Positions 1 to 7,443 of a DNA stretch of 64,000 nucleotides are shown here, in pieces (positions within the stretch are counted from its first letter, which is position 1; each line of letters starts with the position of its first letter). Position numbers and translations under genes: made by a program. The notes beneath the pieces are model-generated. The model saw nothing but the letters and a program-made list of their open reading frames with translations. It was not told the DNA's origin and did not search any database. Location of the stretch: NCBI RefSeq assembly GCF_030812475.1, contig NZ_JAUSSR010000001.1:124001-188000 (forward strand), in the 5' to 3' direction. This stretch comes from Pseudomonas lini (lineage in GTDB: Bacteria; Pseudomonadota; Gammaproteobacteria; Pseudomonadales; Pseudomonadaceae).

Positions 1-608
1 TGCGGGTCCGCATCGAGCCGGGCGTGCAACGCAACACCAGTGAAGTCTATGTGGTCAGCGCCCAGCGTCCTGCCGGCAGCACCGCCGACGTGGCCTTCAC
101 CAACCGTTCGGTCAACACCGGCCTGGACGCGGCACTGGTCGACGACATGCTCGCGAGCATGAGCCGTACGTCGGAGAAGGGCGGTTCGGTCTCCATGCTG
201 GCTTCCCGTGATTTCGATACGCCAAGTCGCGTCAGCCTGAGCGAAGACGGCAGCGGCAACCCTGTGCTGAACGTCGGTACGGACCTGGATCGTGCCTGGT
301 CGAGCGTCGGTCGTGCGCTGGAGCAGGGCGAATGGCGGGTTGAAGACATCAACCGCAGCCTGGGCCTGTACTACATCAACCTGGCGGAAAAAGCCGAGAA
401 GGCAGACGACAAGCCTGGTTTCTTCAGCAGCCTGTTTGGCAGCGCGCCGGACAAGGAAGTCGTCGAAGCCCGTGCCGAGCGTTATCAGGTTCGCCTGAGC
501 AAGGTGGGCGAAAACGTCCAGGTCACCGTCGAGAAAAACATCAACACCGTGGCGCCGGCTGACGTGGCGCGCAAAGTGTTGAGCGTGATTCAGGACAATC
601 TGGGCTGA
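1..608 (+). CDS. bamC: Outer membrane assembly lipoprotein BamC, C-terminal part
   Basis: The reading frame is open from base 3, so the N-terminus, lipobox and first helix-grip domain lie outside the window. About 200 residues remain. BamC is the lipoprotein subunit of the BAM complex that inserts beta-barrel proteins in the outer membrane. The visible part has the alternating basic and acidic C-terminal helix-grip domain and ends in a helix followed by TGA. Assignment rests on the protein's look and on gene order: in Pseudomonas bamC precedes an MBL-fold hydrolase and purC, as here. The stop lies 4 bp before the next start, suggesting one operon. The upstream dapA, expected in this order, is not visible. 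Confidence 0.8.
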   Translation, partial: RVRIEPGVQRNTSEVYVVSAQRPAGSTADVAFTNRSVNTGLDAALVDDMLASMSRTSEKGGSVSMLASRDFDTPSRVSLSEDGSGNPVLNVGTDLDRAWSSVGRALEQGEWRVEDINRSLGLYYINLAEKAEKADDKPGFFSSLFGSAPDKEVVEARAERYQVRLSKVGENVQVTVEKNINTVAPADVARKVLSVIQDNLG

Positions 609-612
609 TCTC

Positions 613-1371
613 ATGCGTTTTGCCGTTCTCGGCAGCGGTAGCCAAGGGAACGGCACGCTGATAGCCAGCGCTGACACGTACGTGCTGGTGGATTGTGGTT
701 TCTCCCTGCGGGAAACCGAAAAACGCCTGTTGCGCCTGGGTGTAAACCCGGCGCAGCTGAGCGCGATACTCGTGACCCACGAACATGCCGATCATGTGCA
801 TGGCGTGGGTTTGCTGTCTCGGCGTTACAATCTGCCTGTCTACCTCAGTCGCGGCACACTGCGCGGGATGCGCAAACCGATTGAACCGGCCGGCCTCCTG
901 GCGGGCGGCGAGCAGCTGCAGATCGGCAACCTGAACATCGATGTCATTGCCGTGGCCCACGATGCGCAGGAGCCGACGCAATACGTTTTCAGTGACGGTG
1001 AACGGCGCTTCGGCCTGTTGACCGACCTGGGCTCCTATTGCAACAAGGTGCTGGACGGCTATCGGGACCTCGATGCGTTGATGATCGAGTCCAACCATTG
1101 CCGTGACATGCTGGCTCGCGGTCACTATCCGTACTTTCTCAAGCAACGGGTGGGCGGCGAGCTGGGACATTTGAACAACCACCAGGCGGCATTCCTGGTG
1201 TCCGAGTTGGGCTGGCAAGGCCTGCAACACCTGGTCCTGGCCCATCTGAGCAGCAAGAACAACCTGCCGCAGCTGGCCCGGCAATGTTTTGTCGACACCC
1301 TCGGGTGCGACCCGGACTGGCTGCAACTGGCCGATCAAGATTCAGGGCTCGACTGGCGATACATCGCCTAG
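613..1371 (+). CDS. MBL-fold metallo-hydrolase
   Basis: A 252-residue metallo-beta-lactamase-fold hydrolase of the YycJ/WalJ-like type, probably cytosolic. The metal-binding signature THEHADH is at residues 55-61. An upstream Asp27 and downstream metal-type histidines ('VAHDAQEPTQY', 'ESNHC') complete a two-metal site of the family. No signal peptide or membrane segment is visible. It sits 4 bp after bamC and 28 bp before purC, the usual Pseudomonas order, so the three are probably co-transcribed. The substrate is unknown; relatives act on nucleic acids or phosphodiesters, but nothing here decides between them. The ATG at 613 is the only start consistent with the conserved beginning 'MRFAVLGSGSQGN'. 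Confidence 0.88.
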   Translation: MRFAVLGSGSQGNGTLIASADTYVLVDCGFSLRETEKRLLRLGVNPAQLSAILVTHEHADHVHGVGLLSRRYNLPVYLSRGTLRGMRKPIEPAGLLAGGEQLQIGNLNIDVIAVAHDAQEPTQYVFSDGERRFGLLTDLGSYCNKVLDGYRDLDALMIESNHCRDMLARGHYPYFLKQRVGGELGHLNNHQAAFLVSELGWQGLQHLVLAHLSSKNNLPQLARQCFVDTLGCDPDWLQLADQDSGLDWRYIA

Positions 1372-1399
1372 CCCACCTACTTAGCAAGCGGAGCCCATC

Positions 1400-2113
1400 A
1401 TGGAAAAACGTGAAGAACTCTACCGCGGCAAAGCCAAATCGGTTTACAAGACCGACGACGCTGACCGCTTGATCCTGCTGTTTCGCAACGACACCTCGGC
1501 GTTCGACGGCAAGCGCATCGAACAGCTCGACCGCAAAGGCATGGTGAACAACAAGTTCAACGCCTTCATCATGCAGAAACTCGAAGCGGCCGGCGTGCCG
1601 ACCCAATTCGACAAACTGCTGGGCGACAACGAATGCCTGGTGAAAAAACTCGACATGATCCCGGTCGAGTGCGTCGTGCGTAACTACGCCGCCGGCAGCC
1701 TGGTCAAGCGCCTGGGCGTCGAAGAGGGCATGAAGCTCAACCCTTACACCTTCGAACTGTTCCTGAAGGACGACGCCAAGGGCGACCCGTTCATCAACGA
1801 ATCCCACGTCGTGGCTTTCGGTTGGGGCACCGCCGAACAACTGGTCCGCATGAAAGAACTGTCGCTCAAGGTCAACGAAGTCCTGAGCAAACTGTTCGAC
1901 GACGCCGGCCTGCTGCTGGTCGACTTCAAACTCGAATTCGGCGTGTTCTCTGACGGCTCCATCGTCCTGGGCGACGAATTCAGCCCGGACGGCTGCCGCC
2001 TGTGGGACAAGGCCACCGGCAAGAAAATGGACAAGGACCGCTTCCGCCAGGGCCTCGGTGACGTCATCGAAGCCTACGAAGAAGTCGCCAATCGTCTGGG
2101 CGTACCGCTTTAA
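1400..2113 (+). CDS. purC: SAICAR synthetase (phosphoribosylaminoimidazole-succinocarboxamide synthase)
   Basis: PurC joins aspartate to CAIR with ATP to give SAICAR in purine synthesis, in the cytosol. The 237 residues match the usual length. The ATP loop 'YRGKAKSVY' lies at residues 8-16. Both family signatures are present near the C-terminus: 'LVDFKLEFG' and '[13 protein letters not shown]'. An SD-like GGAG precedes the ATG by about 7 bp. It is the last gene of the bamC-MBL-purC run and is followed by tRNA-Ser. No defect is seen. Confidence 0.97.
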   Translation: MEKREELYRGKAKSVYKTDDADRLILLFRNDTSAFDGKRIEQLDRKGMVNNKFNAFIMQKLEAAGVPTQFDKLLGDNECLVKKLDMIPVECVVRNYAAGSLVKRLGVEEGMKLNPYTFELFLKDDAKGDPFINESHVVAFGWGTAEQLVRMKELSLKVNEVLSKLFDDAGLLLVDFKLEFGVFSDGSIVLGDEFSPDGCRLWDKATGKKMDKDRFRQGLGDVIEAYEEVANRLGVPL

Positions 2114-2180
2114 TCGACGCAAGCATCTGATAGCACAGAAATATTTCGTCTAGGGGCTTCGCTTCCGGCGAAAGTGTTGT

Positions 2181-2186
2181 TATGAT
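2181..2186 (+). promoter_or_regulatory. Candidate -10 box of the tRNA-Ser promoter
   Basis: TATGAT lies 10 bp before the mature tRNA 5' end and is followed by a GC-rich discriminator (GCGCGCCG), as is common for stable-RNA promoters. The matching -35 is weak, so the call rests on the -10 and its position. Confidence 0.4.
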
Positions 2187-2196
2187 GCGCGCCGTT

Positions 2197-2286
2197 GGAG
2201 AGATGCCAGAGTGGCCGAATGGGACGGATTCGAAATCCGTTGTACCTTCACCGGTACCTAGGGTTCGAATCCCTATCTCTCCGCCA
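2197..2286 (+). tRNA. tRNA-Ser (anticodon CGA)
   Basis: The 90-nt class II tRNA has a 7-bp acceptor stem (GGAGAGA paired with TCTCTCC) and discriminator G. CCA is encoded at 2284-2286. The anticodon loop is TT-CGA-AA, flanked by a GGA/TCC stem. The long variable arm expected for tRNA-Ser is present, and the T-loop is GGTTCGAATCC. The 3' part (from 2261) is duplicated at 6033, marking it as an integration site. Confidence 0.97.
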
Positions 2287-2336
2287 TTACATGGAAAAAG
2301 CCCCGTAGCTGAAAAGTTACGGGGCTTTTTCGTTTC
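2261..2336 (+). repeat. attL-like direct repeat (tRNA-Ser 3' end plus terminator)
   Basis: This 76-bp segment recurs at 6033-6108 with only two mismatches. It contains the T-arm and acceptor 3' strand of tRNA-Ser, the CCA, and the whole terminator hairpin. Such a repeat is the hallmark of a tyrosine-recombinase element inserted in a tRNA gene. Here the tRNA is the intact copy, so this is the reconstituted end. Confidence 0.8.
2295..2330 (+). terminator. Rho-independent terminator after tRNA-Ser
   Basis: A long stem (AAAAAGCCCCGTA.CT with AG.TACGGGGCTTTTT) around a GAAA-type loop ends in five T. It follows the tRNA CCA by 8 bp. An exact copy sits in the second repeat at 6066-6102. Confidence 0.9.
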
Positions 2337-2401
2337 TGGTTTACTGATCATATCCAAGTATGTTTTGAACGATGTCCCAGCGGCAAATGCCGGAGTCGAG
2401 T

Positions 2402-4495
2402 TCAGGAACCCCTGCCGGGTTGAGGTACGTCAGGTCCGGATAACGTCGGCAGCGGGCCCGGATTTAGGTTGTCCTGTGGGGCAGAGCTGCGGCTATCGGC
2501 AACCTCTTCAGGCTGCCCCCACACTTGCAGTAACAAGCGGATGAAGTCCGGGGCAAGGACCCGATTGCCATGTCCGCTCAGGTGGTCGGCATCGAAATAG
2601 AGTGGCTGGCCGTCGCGGTCGAAAGCTGAGCAGATCGGGCCGGGACACAGCAGTGCAAACGGATCCCAGACGGTCAGGTTGGGGTAGTCGCGGCGCAGTT
2701 CCCGCAGTTGTTGCATTTGCTGCGCGCGCAGGATTTCCAGCTGCTCACGCGGGGCGCTCAGGCCCGGCGCACAGACCGGGTTCATCCGATTGAACCAGTC
2801 CGAGCAACGATTGGCCGCGGCTCTGAACAGCGGCTTGGGCGCGTCGATCACCACCTGCAGGCCGGCAGCCTGCAATCGCGTCAGCACTGCGTGCGCCGAT
2901 ACCATGGCTTCTGCACGCGAATCGGCATTGAGCTCGGCGAGGGCTTCGGCCCAAGCAGCCTGCGGGTCGTCCGCCCAGTCACGTCCGGCCAGTTCCGGCA
3001 TCCGCAAAGAAGCGAGCAGGACGATGTCGCCGGGTTTGGCGTTGGTTTCGATCGCTTGCAACGCCGCCTCCCGGCTTTGTGCACACGCCGGTGGATCGCC
3101 ACCGATCAAGCGCACGACGCCGCAACCGCCGCGCTCGTGCTCGATAACCTCGACCCCCAGTTGCAAAGAGGCCAGCTTGAGCAGCGTGCGATAGGCGGCA
3201 CTGTGCGAATCGCCGAGCACGAAGATCTGACGCCCGGCCAGCGACGCCCCTTCCATCGTCGGTAATGGTTCGCGCGGTTGATGTCGATAGGCCATCCAGG
3301 TGTAGGTGTCCGCGGTGCGGCTGATGGAGATTCGGTCTGGATTCTCTGCAATCCAACGTGCGCCCAACATGGATAGGCCGACGGCAACGATGCAGGCAGC
3401 GGCGGTCGCCCAGGTGCGGTGCTGCACAATCGACTTACCCGTGCGAATCGGGGTTTCAACCCAGTGATAGGAGGCCGCCGCCAGTGCCAGGACCAGCAGA
3501 GGGTAGGCCAACTGCACCAATAGCAGCTCGAAGCCGACGGTCCAGCGGACGAACACCGCGACCGGCCAGTGCCACAAATACAGTGAGTAGGACAGGCGCC
3601 CCAGGTAGGTCGCCCCGCGCGATTGCAGCAGCCGATGCGCGACTGACGGCGCGGAGCTGTCCGGCAGCACCACGGCGGTAATCATTAGCAGCGTGCCCGT
3701 CACCGTAGCCAATGCCCAGGGCAGCGGGAACCCTGTGGTATCGGCCTGCAGGAAGCCGAGCAGGACCAGGGCGAAACCGACTGCCAGCACCAGCGTCAAC
3801 CCGCGGTTGGAGGGCGCTTGCGCCGAGCGCCGTTGCAGTACCTGGTACAACAATGCACCAGAAGCCAGTTCCCAGAAGCGTGAGGGCAGCAGGTAGAACG
3901 CGGCCAGCGGATCGCTGCGAGTCTGCAGCACACCGACGGCCAGTGAGGCCAGCGCCAGCGTCGGCAACAAAGCCCACAACAGTGGCACTCGCTGGCGCTG
4001 ACGCAGCCACAGGAACCAGATCACGGGGAACCCCAGGTAGAACTGCTCTTCGACGCCCAGCGACCATGTGTGCAGATACGGGTTCAGATCAGCGCCGGGC
4101 GCGAAATAGGTATCGGTGTTCCAGGCCAGCACGAAGTTGCTCAGGCCGAGAAATGCGGCCAACCCGGTGCGATTGTTTTGCTCGCTGAGCCAGACTTGGG
4201 GCAGCAACATCGCCGAGAGGACAAAACTGGCTATCAGCACCACCAACAACGCGGGCAACAGACGCAGCAGGCGCCGCTGGTAAAAACCGAGCAGGAAATC
4301 GACAAAGCCCAGGTCGCGTCGCTCGGACAGCGACTGACTGATCACGAAGCCGGAGATGACGAAGAACATGTCCACACCAGTGAAGCCGCCTGGGAGCAGC
4401 GACAGGTAATCGGCGTGGTAGATCAGGACAGCTATCACCGCGATCGCCCGCAGGCCGTCGATGGCAGGTATGTAACTGCTGGCGGGTCGATGCAT
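2402..4495 (-). CDS. OafA/YrhL-type membrane O-acyltransferase with C-terminal SGNH domain
   Basis: The 697-residue protein starts 'MHRPASSYIPAIDGLRAIAV', the classic acyltransferase_3 opening, with the catalytic-type His27 in 'IYHAD'. 'GFTGVDMFFVISGF' follows at about 37-50. Roughly ten hydrophobic segments fill residues 15-370. A C-terminal SGNH hydrolase-like domain follows, with 'VLGDSHSAAY' (Ser near 428) and 'DADHLSGHG' near 635. This architecture moves acetyl groups across the inner membrane onto surface glycans such as O-antigen or peptidoglycan. It lies inside the tRNA-Ser island on the minus strand, without sugar-biosynthesis genes, fitting a phage-like or island-borne surface modification. 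The exact acceptor is unknown. Confidence 0.9.
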   Translation of the reverse strand: MHRPASSYIPAIDGLRAIAVIAVLIYHADYLSLLPGGFTGVDMFFVISGFVISQSLSERRDLGFVDFLLGFYQRRLLRLLPALLVVLIASFVLSAMLLPQVWLSEQNNRTGLAAFLGLSNFVLAWNTDTYFAPGADLNPYLHTWSLGVEEQFYLGFPVIWFLWLRQRQRVPLLWALLPTLALASLAVGVLQTRSDPLAAFYLLPSRFWELASGALLYQVLQRRSAQAPSNRGLTLVLAVGFALVLLGFLQADTTGFPLPWALATVTGTLLMITAVVLPDSSAPSVAHRLLQSRGATYLGRLSYSLYLWHWPVAVFVRWTVGFELLLVQLAYPLLVLALAAASYHWVETPIRTGKSIVQHRTWATAAACIVAVGLSMLGARWIAENPDRISISRTADTYTWMAYRHQPREPLPTMEGASLAGRQIFVLGDSHSAAYRTLLKLASLQLGVEVIEHERGGCGVVRLIGGDPPACAQSREAALQAIETNAKPGDIVLLASLRMPELAGRDWADDPQAAWAEALAELNADSRAEAMVSAHAVLTRLQAAGLQVVIDAPKPLFRAAANRCSDWFNRMNPVCAPGLSAPREQLEILRAQQMQQLRELRRDYPNLTVWDPFALLCPGPICSAFDRDGQPLYFDADHLSGHGNRVLAPDFIRLLLQVWGQPEEVADSRSSAPQDNLNPGPLPTLSGPDVPQPGRGS

Positions 4496-4693
4496 CGGCT
4501 AATTCCTCAAGCAGTCGAGAGTTAAAGCGCTAAGTATCGAGTGAGCGAGTACGCGCACGGCGGCGGGAGGTATGAGCCTGGCATGGGGCTTGAGTCGCAA
4601 GTCGCGACACGTCTGGTGCCGCGACGGTACCGGTGATGCAGGTGATGGCACGATCACCACAGGGACCCGGATTGAACTTCCTTTATTGGTGTC
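4496..4693. other. Intergenic, no gene recognised
   Basis: This is the region between the acyltransferase start and the first copy of the duplicated segment. No coding sequence, hairpin terminator or clear promoter is visible. It probably holds the acyltransferase promoter on the minus strand. Confidence 0.4.
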
Positions 4694-5003
4694 CCATATT
4701 CCGCCGGCTTACCAAGCCCGGTAGCTGAATGTGCAGCGACGTCTGGAAGGTATCCCGCCGAGATATGGTCAACAAGGCGGTGACCTGCCAAAAAGCACAA
4801 CAAGCGAGCCCCCTTACGCAACTCTCGGATTTTGCCTACAACTTCATCCAGAGTTCACCCGGTTATTCTGGCAACCGTGCTACACATAATCTGAACGTCT
4901 ATCACGCAAAGGCTGCTCGGAATGCCAGGATATTGGATGCTCACCGGAAGTTTTTCGATTTTCGGTTCTACGGTGATTCCAAAAACGCCGCTGCCCAATT
5001 TTC
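4694..5003 (+). repeat. Decayed copy A of a ~300-bp duplicated module
   Basis: This segment aligns in the same orientation with 6785-7082. Shared blocks include the stretch around 'CCCGGT.GCTGAATGTGCAG', 'CCCGCCGAGATATGG' and 'CTCTCGGATTTTGCCTAC'. Many point changes and small indels are present. In copy B the module ends in a terminator and is followed by hicA. Here only the left half of that terminator remains (4981-5000), followed directly by a piece of hicA. No convincing gene is encoded, although an open frame from 4729 runs into the next gene. Confidence 0.75.
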
Positions 5004-5071
5004 TCGCAAGACCGACGCCGGCCCCACCCAGACAAAGAAGCAAAGCACTGCCAGGTATGTGATGCGCGAGC
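5001..5071 (+). pseudogene. hicA ghost fused from two fragments
   Basis: Bases 5001-5022 match hicA at 7224-7245 ('TCGCAAG.CCGAC.CCGGCC'). Bases 5023-5071 then match hicA at about 7365-7413 ('CACCCAGACAAAGAAGC' and 'GATGCGCG'). About 120 bp of hicA between these blocks, as well as its start and promoter, are missing. This is direct evidence that the hicA locus was once duplicated in the island and then decayed. It makes no HicA protein. Confidence 0.7.
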
Positions 5072-5136
5072 GAATGCATTCGGCTCACCGCGGGTTTGGA
5101 GTGGGGTCTTCGGACTGTCTTGGGAGTAAGAGCGGT

Positions 5137-6048
5137 ATGGAAAAGCGCAATCAATGGGGGTTGTTGTTTACCCTGGCCGTGATGTCGGGGAGCAATTGCC
5201 TGGCAGCCTCTGACGAAGATCCTGTGCAGGTCGTGGTCGTGGGCAATGCGGTGCACTACACCGGCGAGCTCGATGACGATGCGGTGGCGGCAGTTGCAAG
5301 TCTGTTGAAGTCTTCTGGCGGATCAATCGCGAAGCTGGTGATTGATTCAGGCGGCGGTGATGTCAATGCGGGCATGGATCTGGCCGAATTTGTGTTGGCT
5401 TCCGAGCTCGACGTGACCGTAGAGCGACTGTGTGCTTCGTCTTGTGCAAACTACGTGTTCCCGGCAGGCAAATCCAAGCGAATCAACCCGGGCGCTGTCG
5501 TGGTCTGGCATGGATCAGCCATTCAGGAGGGGCTCGAGACTGGGCCAACTGTTGACGACATCCGCCTGCCAGAGGGCGTGGAGCTATCTCTGGAACAGAA
5601 GTTGGCGTTGCTGGAGCAGCACCGTGAGCAGTCACTTCGATATGTAGAAGATGCTAAAGCGAGGCAGCGTGCATTCTTCGGCAGGATCGGAATCGATGAG
5701 CGCGTAACCGTGATGGGGCAGCAGCTTGAGGTCGCTCAAGAGTGGACATTGTCAGTCAAGGATATGGCGCGTTTCGGCATCCGTGACGTCTTTGCCGCCG
5801 ATGACTACGGACGTTGCCTGCCCGCACAAGTCCGTGAGCGAGGGATTCAGTTGCTGAGTCTGGATGATTATCCAGATTATGCTGCGACCCTGGAGGTCCG
5901 GATGCCCGAGCTCTGGAGATCCTTGACTCGAGACCGGCTAATGGGCGTCACCTTTTTTGTGCAAGACGCCAAAAGCAACGGGCGAAAGCGCCGTATTTGC
6001 TGGCCTGAAGCGGTCCTGAGAGATGTAAGCAGGGGTTCGAATCCCTAA
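5137..6048 (+). CDS. Exported ClpP/crotonase-fold protease-like protein
   Basis: The 303-residue protein has a signal peptide ('LLFTLAVMSGSNCLA', cut near Ala23/24). The ClpP-like core shows an oxyanion-type 'DSGGGDVNAG' at 70-79, 'CASSCANY' at 99-106 (candidate nucleophile Ser101) and 'VVWHGSA' with His125. This matches the COG3904-type periplasmic ClpP-like family, not cytosolic ClpP. The C-terminal half has a charged helix (about 150-180) and no clear domain. The open frame extends up to 4729, but that part is decayed repeat. The ATG at 5137 is chosen because it gives a clean signal peptide. The last codons (GSNP-stop) lie inside the tRNA-derived repeat, and the stop is created by a base change there, so the native C-terminus may be truncated or extended. 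Confidence 0.75.
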   Translation: MEKRNQWGLLFTLAVMSGSNCLAASDEDPVQVVVVGNAVHYTGELDDDAVAAVASLLKSSGGSIAKLVIDSGGGDVNAGMDLAEFVLASELDVTVERLCASSCANYVFPAGKSKRINPGAVVVWHGSAIQEGLETGPTVDDIRLPEGVELSLEQKLALLEQHREQSLRYVEDAKARQRAFFGRIGIDERVTVMGQQLEVAQEWTLSVKDMARFGIRDVFAADDYGRCLPAQVRERGIQLLSLDDYPDYAATLEVRMPELWRSLTRDRLMGVTFFVQDAKSNGRKRRICWPEAVLRDVSRGSNP

Positions 6049-6108
6049 CTCTCCGCTATTACATGGAAAAAGCCCCGTAGCTGAAAAGTTACGGGGCTTT
6101 TTCGTTTC
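6033..6108 (+). repeat. attR-like direct repeat (tRNA-Ser fragment plus terminator)
   Basis: This copy of 2261-2336 has two mismatches: T to A (making TAA at 6046-6048) and C to T (destroying the CCA-proximal C). Only the 3' part of the tRNA is present, so it is not a gene. It marks the far end of the island and also terminates the ClpP-like gene, both in translation and through its hairpin. Confidence 0.8.
6066..6102 (+). terminator. Terminator copy in the right-end repeat
   Basis: This is the same GCCCCGTA..TACGGGGC hairpin and T-tract as after tRNA-Ser. It lies 18 bp after the stop of the ClpP-like gene and very likely ends that transcript. Confidence 0.85.
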
Positions 6109-6200
6109 CAGCGTTTCGTATAAGTTTTTTTTAGCTGCACGATCTCAACCGCAGTTGGAGGCCCCAGAAAGCGCGAGTCTTGTCGGAGAGAGGCTGACGG

Positions 6201-6491
6201 CTACTTTGCTGGCTTTTTAGTTTTCCAAGTTGGTCGTGGCGAAACAGCCTTAACCACATCATCGATCAGCGCTTTTCCCATTGCAGTCAAATAGTGTGCG
6301 GCCCAAGCATGACGGTCGGTGTCTTTTGCGTAAGCTGCGTCCTCTGCGAGCGCCTTGGCCAAGAAAAGGAAATCAGAGGCCTGTGCCAATGCAACATTGA
6401 TGGGCACCCCCGCGCTGACGTGGAACAGTGCATTGTCTGAGCAGTAGATGGGGGTGAAACCGATAGTTTTTGCTTCTTCTGGTTCGGTCAT
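6201..6491 (-). CDS. DUF3077 domain small protein
   Basis: A 96-residue protein resembling the Pseudomonas DUF3077 family: a central 'VSAGVPINVALAQASDFL' segment followed by 'AKALAEDA' and an Ala-rich helix, ending in a Lys-rich tail. No signal peptide or membrane segment is seen. Family members are often annotated near mobile or regulatory loci, but no function is established. It lies just outside the right repeat of the island, on the opposite strand to the ClpP-like gene. The ATG at 6491 is the natural start. Confidence 0.7.
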   Translation of the reverse strand: MTEPEEAKTIGFTPIYCSDNALFHVSAGVPINVALAQASDFLFLAKALAEDAAYAKDTDRHAWAAHYLTAMGKALIDDVVKAVSPRPTWKTKKPAK

Positions 6492-6784
6492 ACACCACCT
6501 CCCATGACGGAGAAGCGGTGGGGAAAGGAAAGCGATGGAGTGCTAAGTAAGCCGGTATTGATTTGAGGGTCAATCCGGATTTTGAGCGGATTTATGCTGC
6601 GCATTGTTCAGATCCCTTGATTTGAGGAACTGCCGCATTCGATACCAAGCGAATGGGTGGCAGCTGTACGCAGGTTGGTAAACCGGGGAATCAAGGAAAC
6701 CGGCACATCCGAAGACGTCCCACGCACAGCCGCCATAAAACAAATTTGCAGAACGTCCGCAATCGTTTTGAAGGCGCTGTTACG
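6492..6784. other. Intergenic, no gene recognised
   Basis: Short frames are present, but none has a family look or ribosome site. The promoter of the DUF3077 gene should lie at its left edge. Confidence 0.4.
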
Positions 6785-7082
6785 CCATATTCCACCGGGT
6801 TACCAAGCCCGGTCGCTGAATGTGCAGCGACGTCTGGAGAGTATCCCGCCGAGATATGGCCAACAAGGCGGTAACCTGCCCAAAAACACAGTAAGCGAAC
6901 CGCCTTACATAACTCTCGGATTTTGCCTACAACTTCATCGAGAGTCACCCGGATATTCTAGTAACCGTGCGAACGTCAATCACGCATGGGCTGCTCGGAA
7001 CTCCAGGCTAATAGATGCTCATCGAAGGTTTTTCGATTATCGGTTCTGCGGTGATTCCAAAAAACGCCGCTTCCCCATTTTT
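6785..7082 (+). repeat. Copy B of the ~300-bp duplicated module upstream of hicA
   Basis: This is the better preserved partner of 4694-5003. Its first 75 bp contain nested inverted repeats. The outer arms are CCATAT (6785) and ATATGG (about 6854). The inner arms are CCGGG..CCCGG and GTCGCTG..CAGCGAC, giving a cloverleaf-like fold. It ends in a terminator. No protein product is convincing, and a structured RNA or recombination site is possible but unproven. Confidence 0.7.
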
Positions 7083-7100
7083 GGGTACGCGGCGTTTTTT
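7059..7100 (+). terminator. Rho-independent terminator at the end of the duplicated module
   Basis: AAAAAACGCCGC (7059-7070) pairs with GCGGCGTTTTTT (7089-7100). The hairpin suggests that something in 6785-7058 is transcribed rightward, or that hicAB is insulated from upstream transcription. Confidence 0.85.
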
Positions 7101-7169
7101 CTGATGTCTGCGTTGAATGATGCTCTTCATGCGTCGACGGTGTGATCTGCGGCTATTTACCCTCTGCCT

Positions 7170-7188
7170 GGTATCATGATTTAATACC
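7170..7188 (+). promoter_or_regulatory. Inverted repeat touching the hicA start, possible HicB operator
   Basis: GGTAT (7170-7174) and ATACC (7184-7188) form a 19-bp imperfect palindrome directly before the hicA ATG. HicB antitoxins with C-terminal DNA-binding domains repress their own promoter at such sites. The role here is inferred from position. Confidence 0.5.
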
Positions 7189-7443
7189 ATGAATAACAAA
7201 CAACACGGTACTCTCAAAGCGGTGTTCGCAAGGCCGACACCGGCCACGCTGGAATGGGCGCGTATCGAGTCGCTTTTTGGCGCGGTTGGTGCCAAGACCA
7301 TTGAAGGCAATGGGTCGCGGGTACGCTTCGAACTGAACGGTGTGGTTGCTACCTTTCACCGGCCTCACCCAGACAAAGAAGCGAAGCCCTACCAGGTTCG
7401 TGATGCGCGGGCTTTCCTTGAACAAGCAGGAGTCACCCCATGA
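7189..7443 (+). CDS. hicA: HicA-family mRNA-interferase toxin
   Basis: An 84-residue HicA-type toxin with a dsRBD-like fold, expected to cut mRNA when free of HicB. It has the family pattern 'EWARIESLFGAVGAK' (specificity helix), 'EGNGSRVRFELNG' and 'FHRPHPDKEAKPYQVRDAR'. In this subclass the 'GSRVRF' segment replaces the GSHH seen in other HicA proteins, so the catalytic residue may be one of the later histidines (His in 'FHRPHP'). It overlaps hicB by ATGA (7440-7443), giving translational coupling. A broken copy lies at 5001-5071. Confidence 0.92.
   Translation: MNNKQHGTLKAVFARPTPATLEWARIESLFGAVGAKTIEGNGSRVRFELNGVVATFHRPHPDKEAKPYQVRDARAFLEQAGVTP

Larger units (their letters stand above)
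2261..6108 (+). mobile_element. Small tRNA-Ser genomic island remnant without integrase
   Basis: The 3.8-kb segment between the two 76-bp repeats carries an acyltransferase, a decayed non-coding stretch and a ClpP-like exported protein. No integrase, excisionase, transposase or replication gene is seen in it. It is therefore either a non-autonomous element or what is left after deletion. Accessory character continues to about 8.8 kb, which suggests repeated use of the same tRNA site or adjacent insertions. Confidence 0.65.

Noticed and set aside
541..2122. Long minus-strand frames over MBL hydrolase and purC
   Set aside because: They overlap well-supported genes and have no recognisable domain.
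4729..5136. N-terminal extension of the ClpP-like protein
   Set aside because: It covers the decayed repeat and the hicA ghost, and would place the signal peptide about 140 residues inside the protein.
6033..6055. Second tRNA gene
   Set aside because: Only the T-arm and acceptor 3' strand are present; no anticodon arm or 5' half.
6657..7145. 162-codon frame over the duplicated module
   Set aside because: It runs through hairpins and a terminator; copy A has indels that break the frame.
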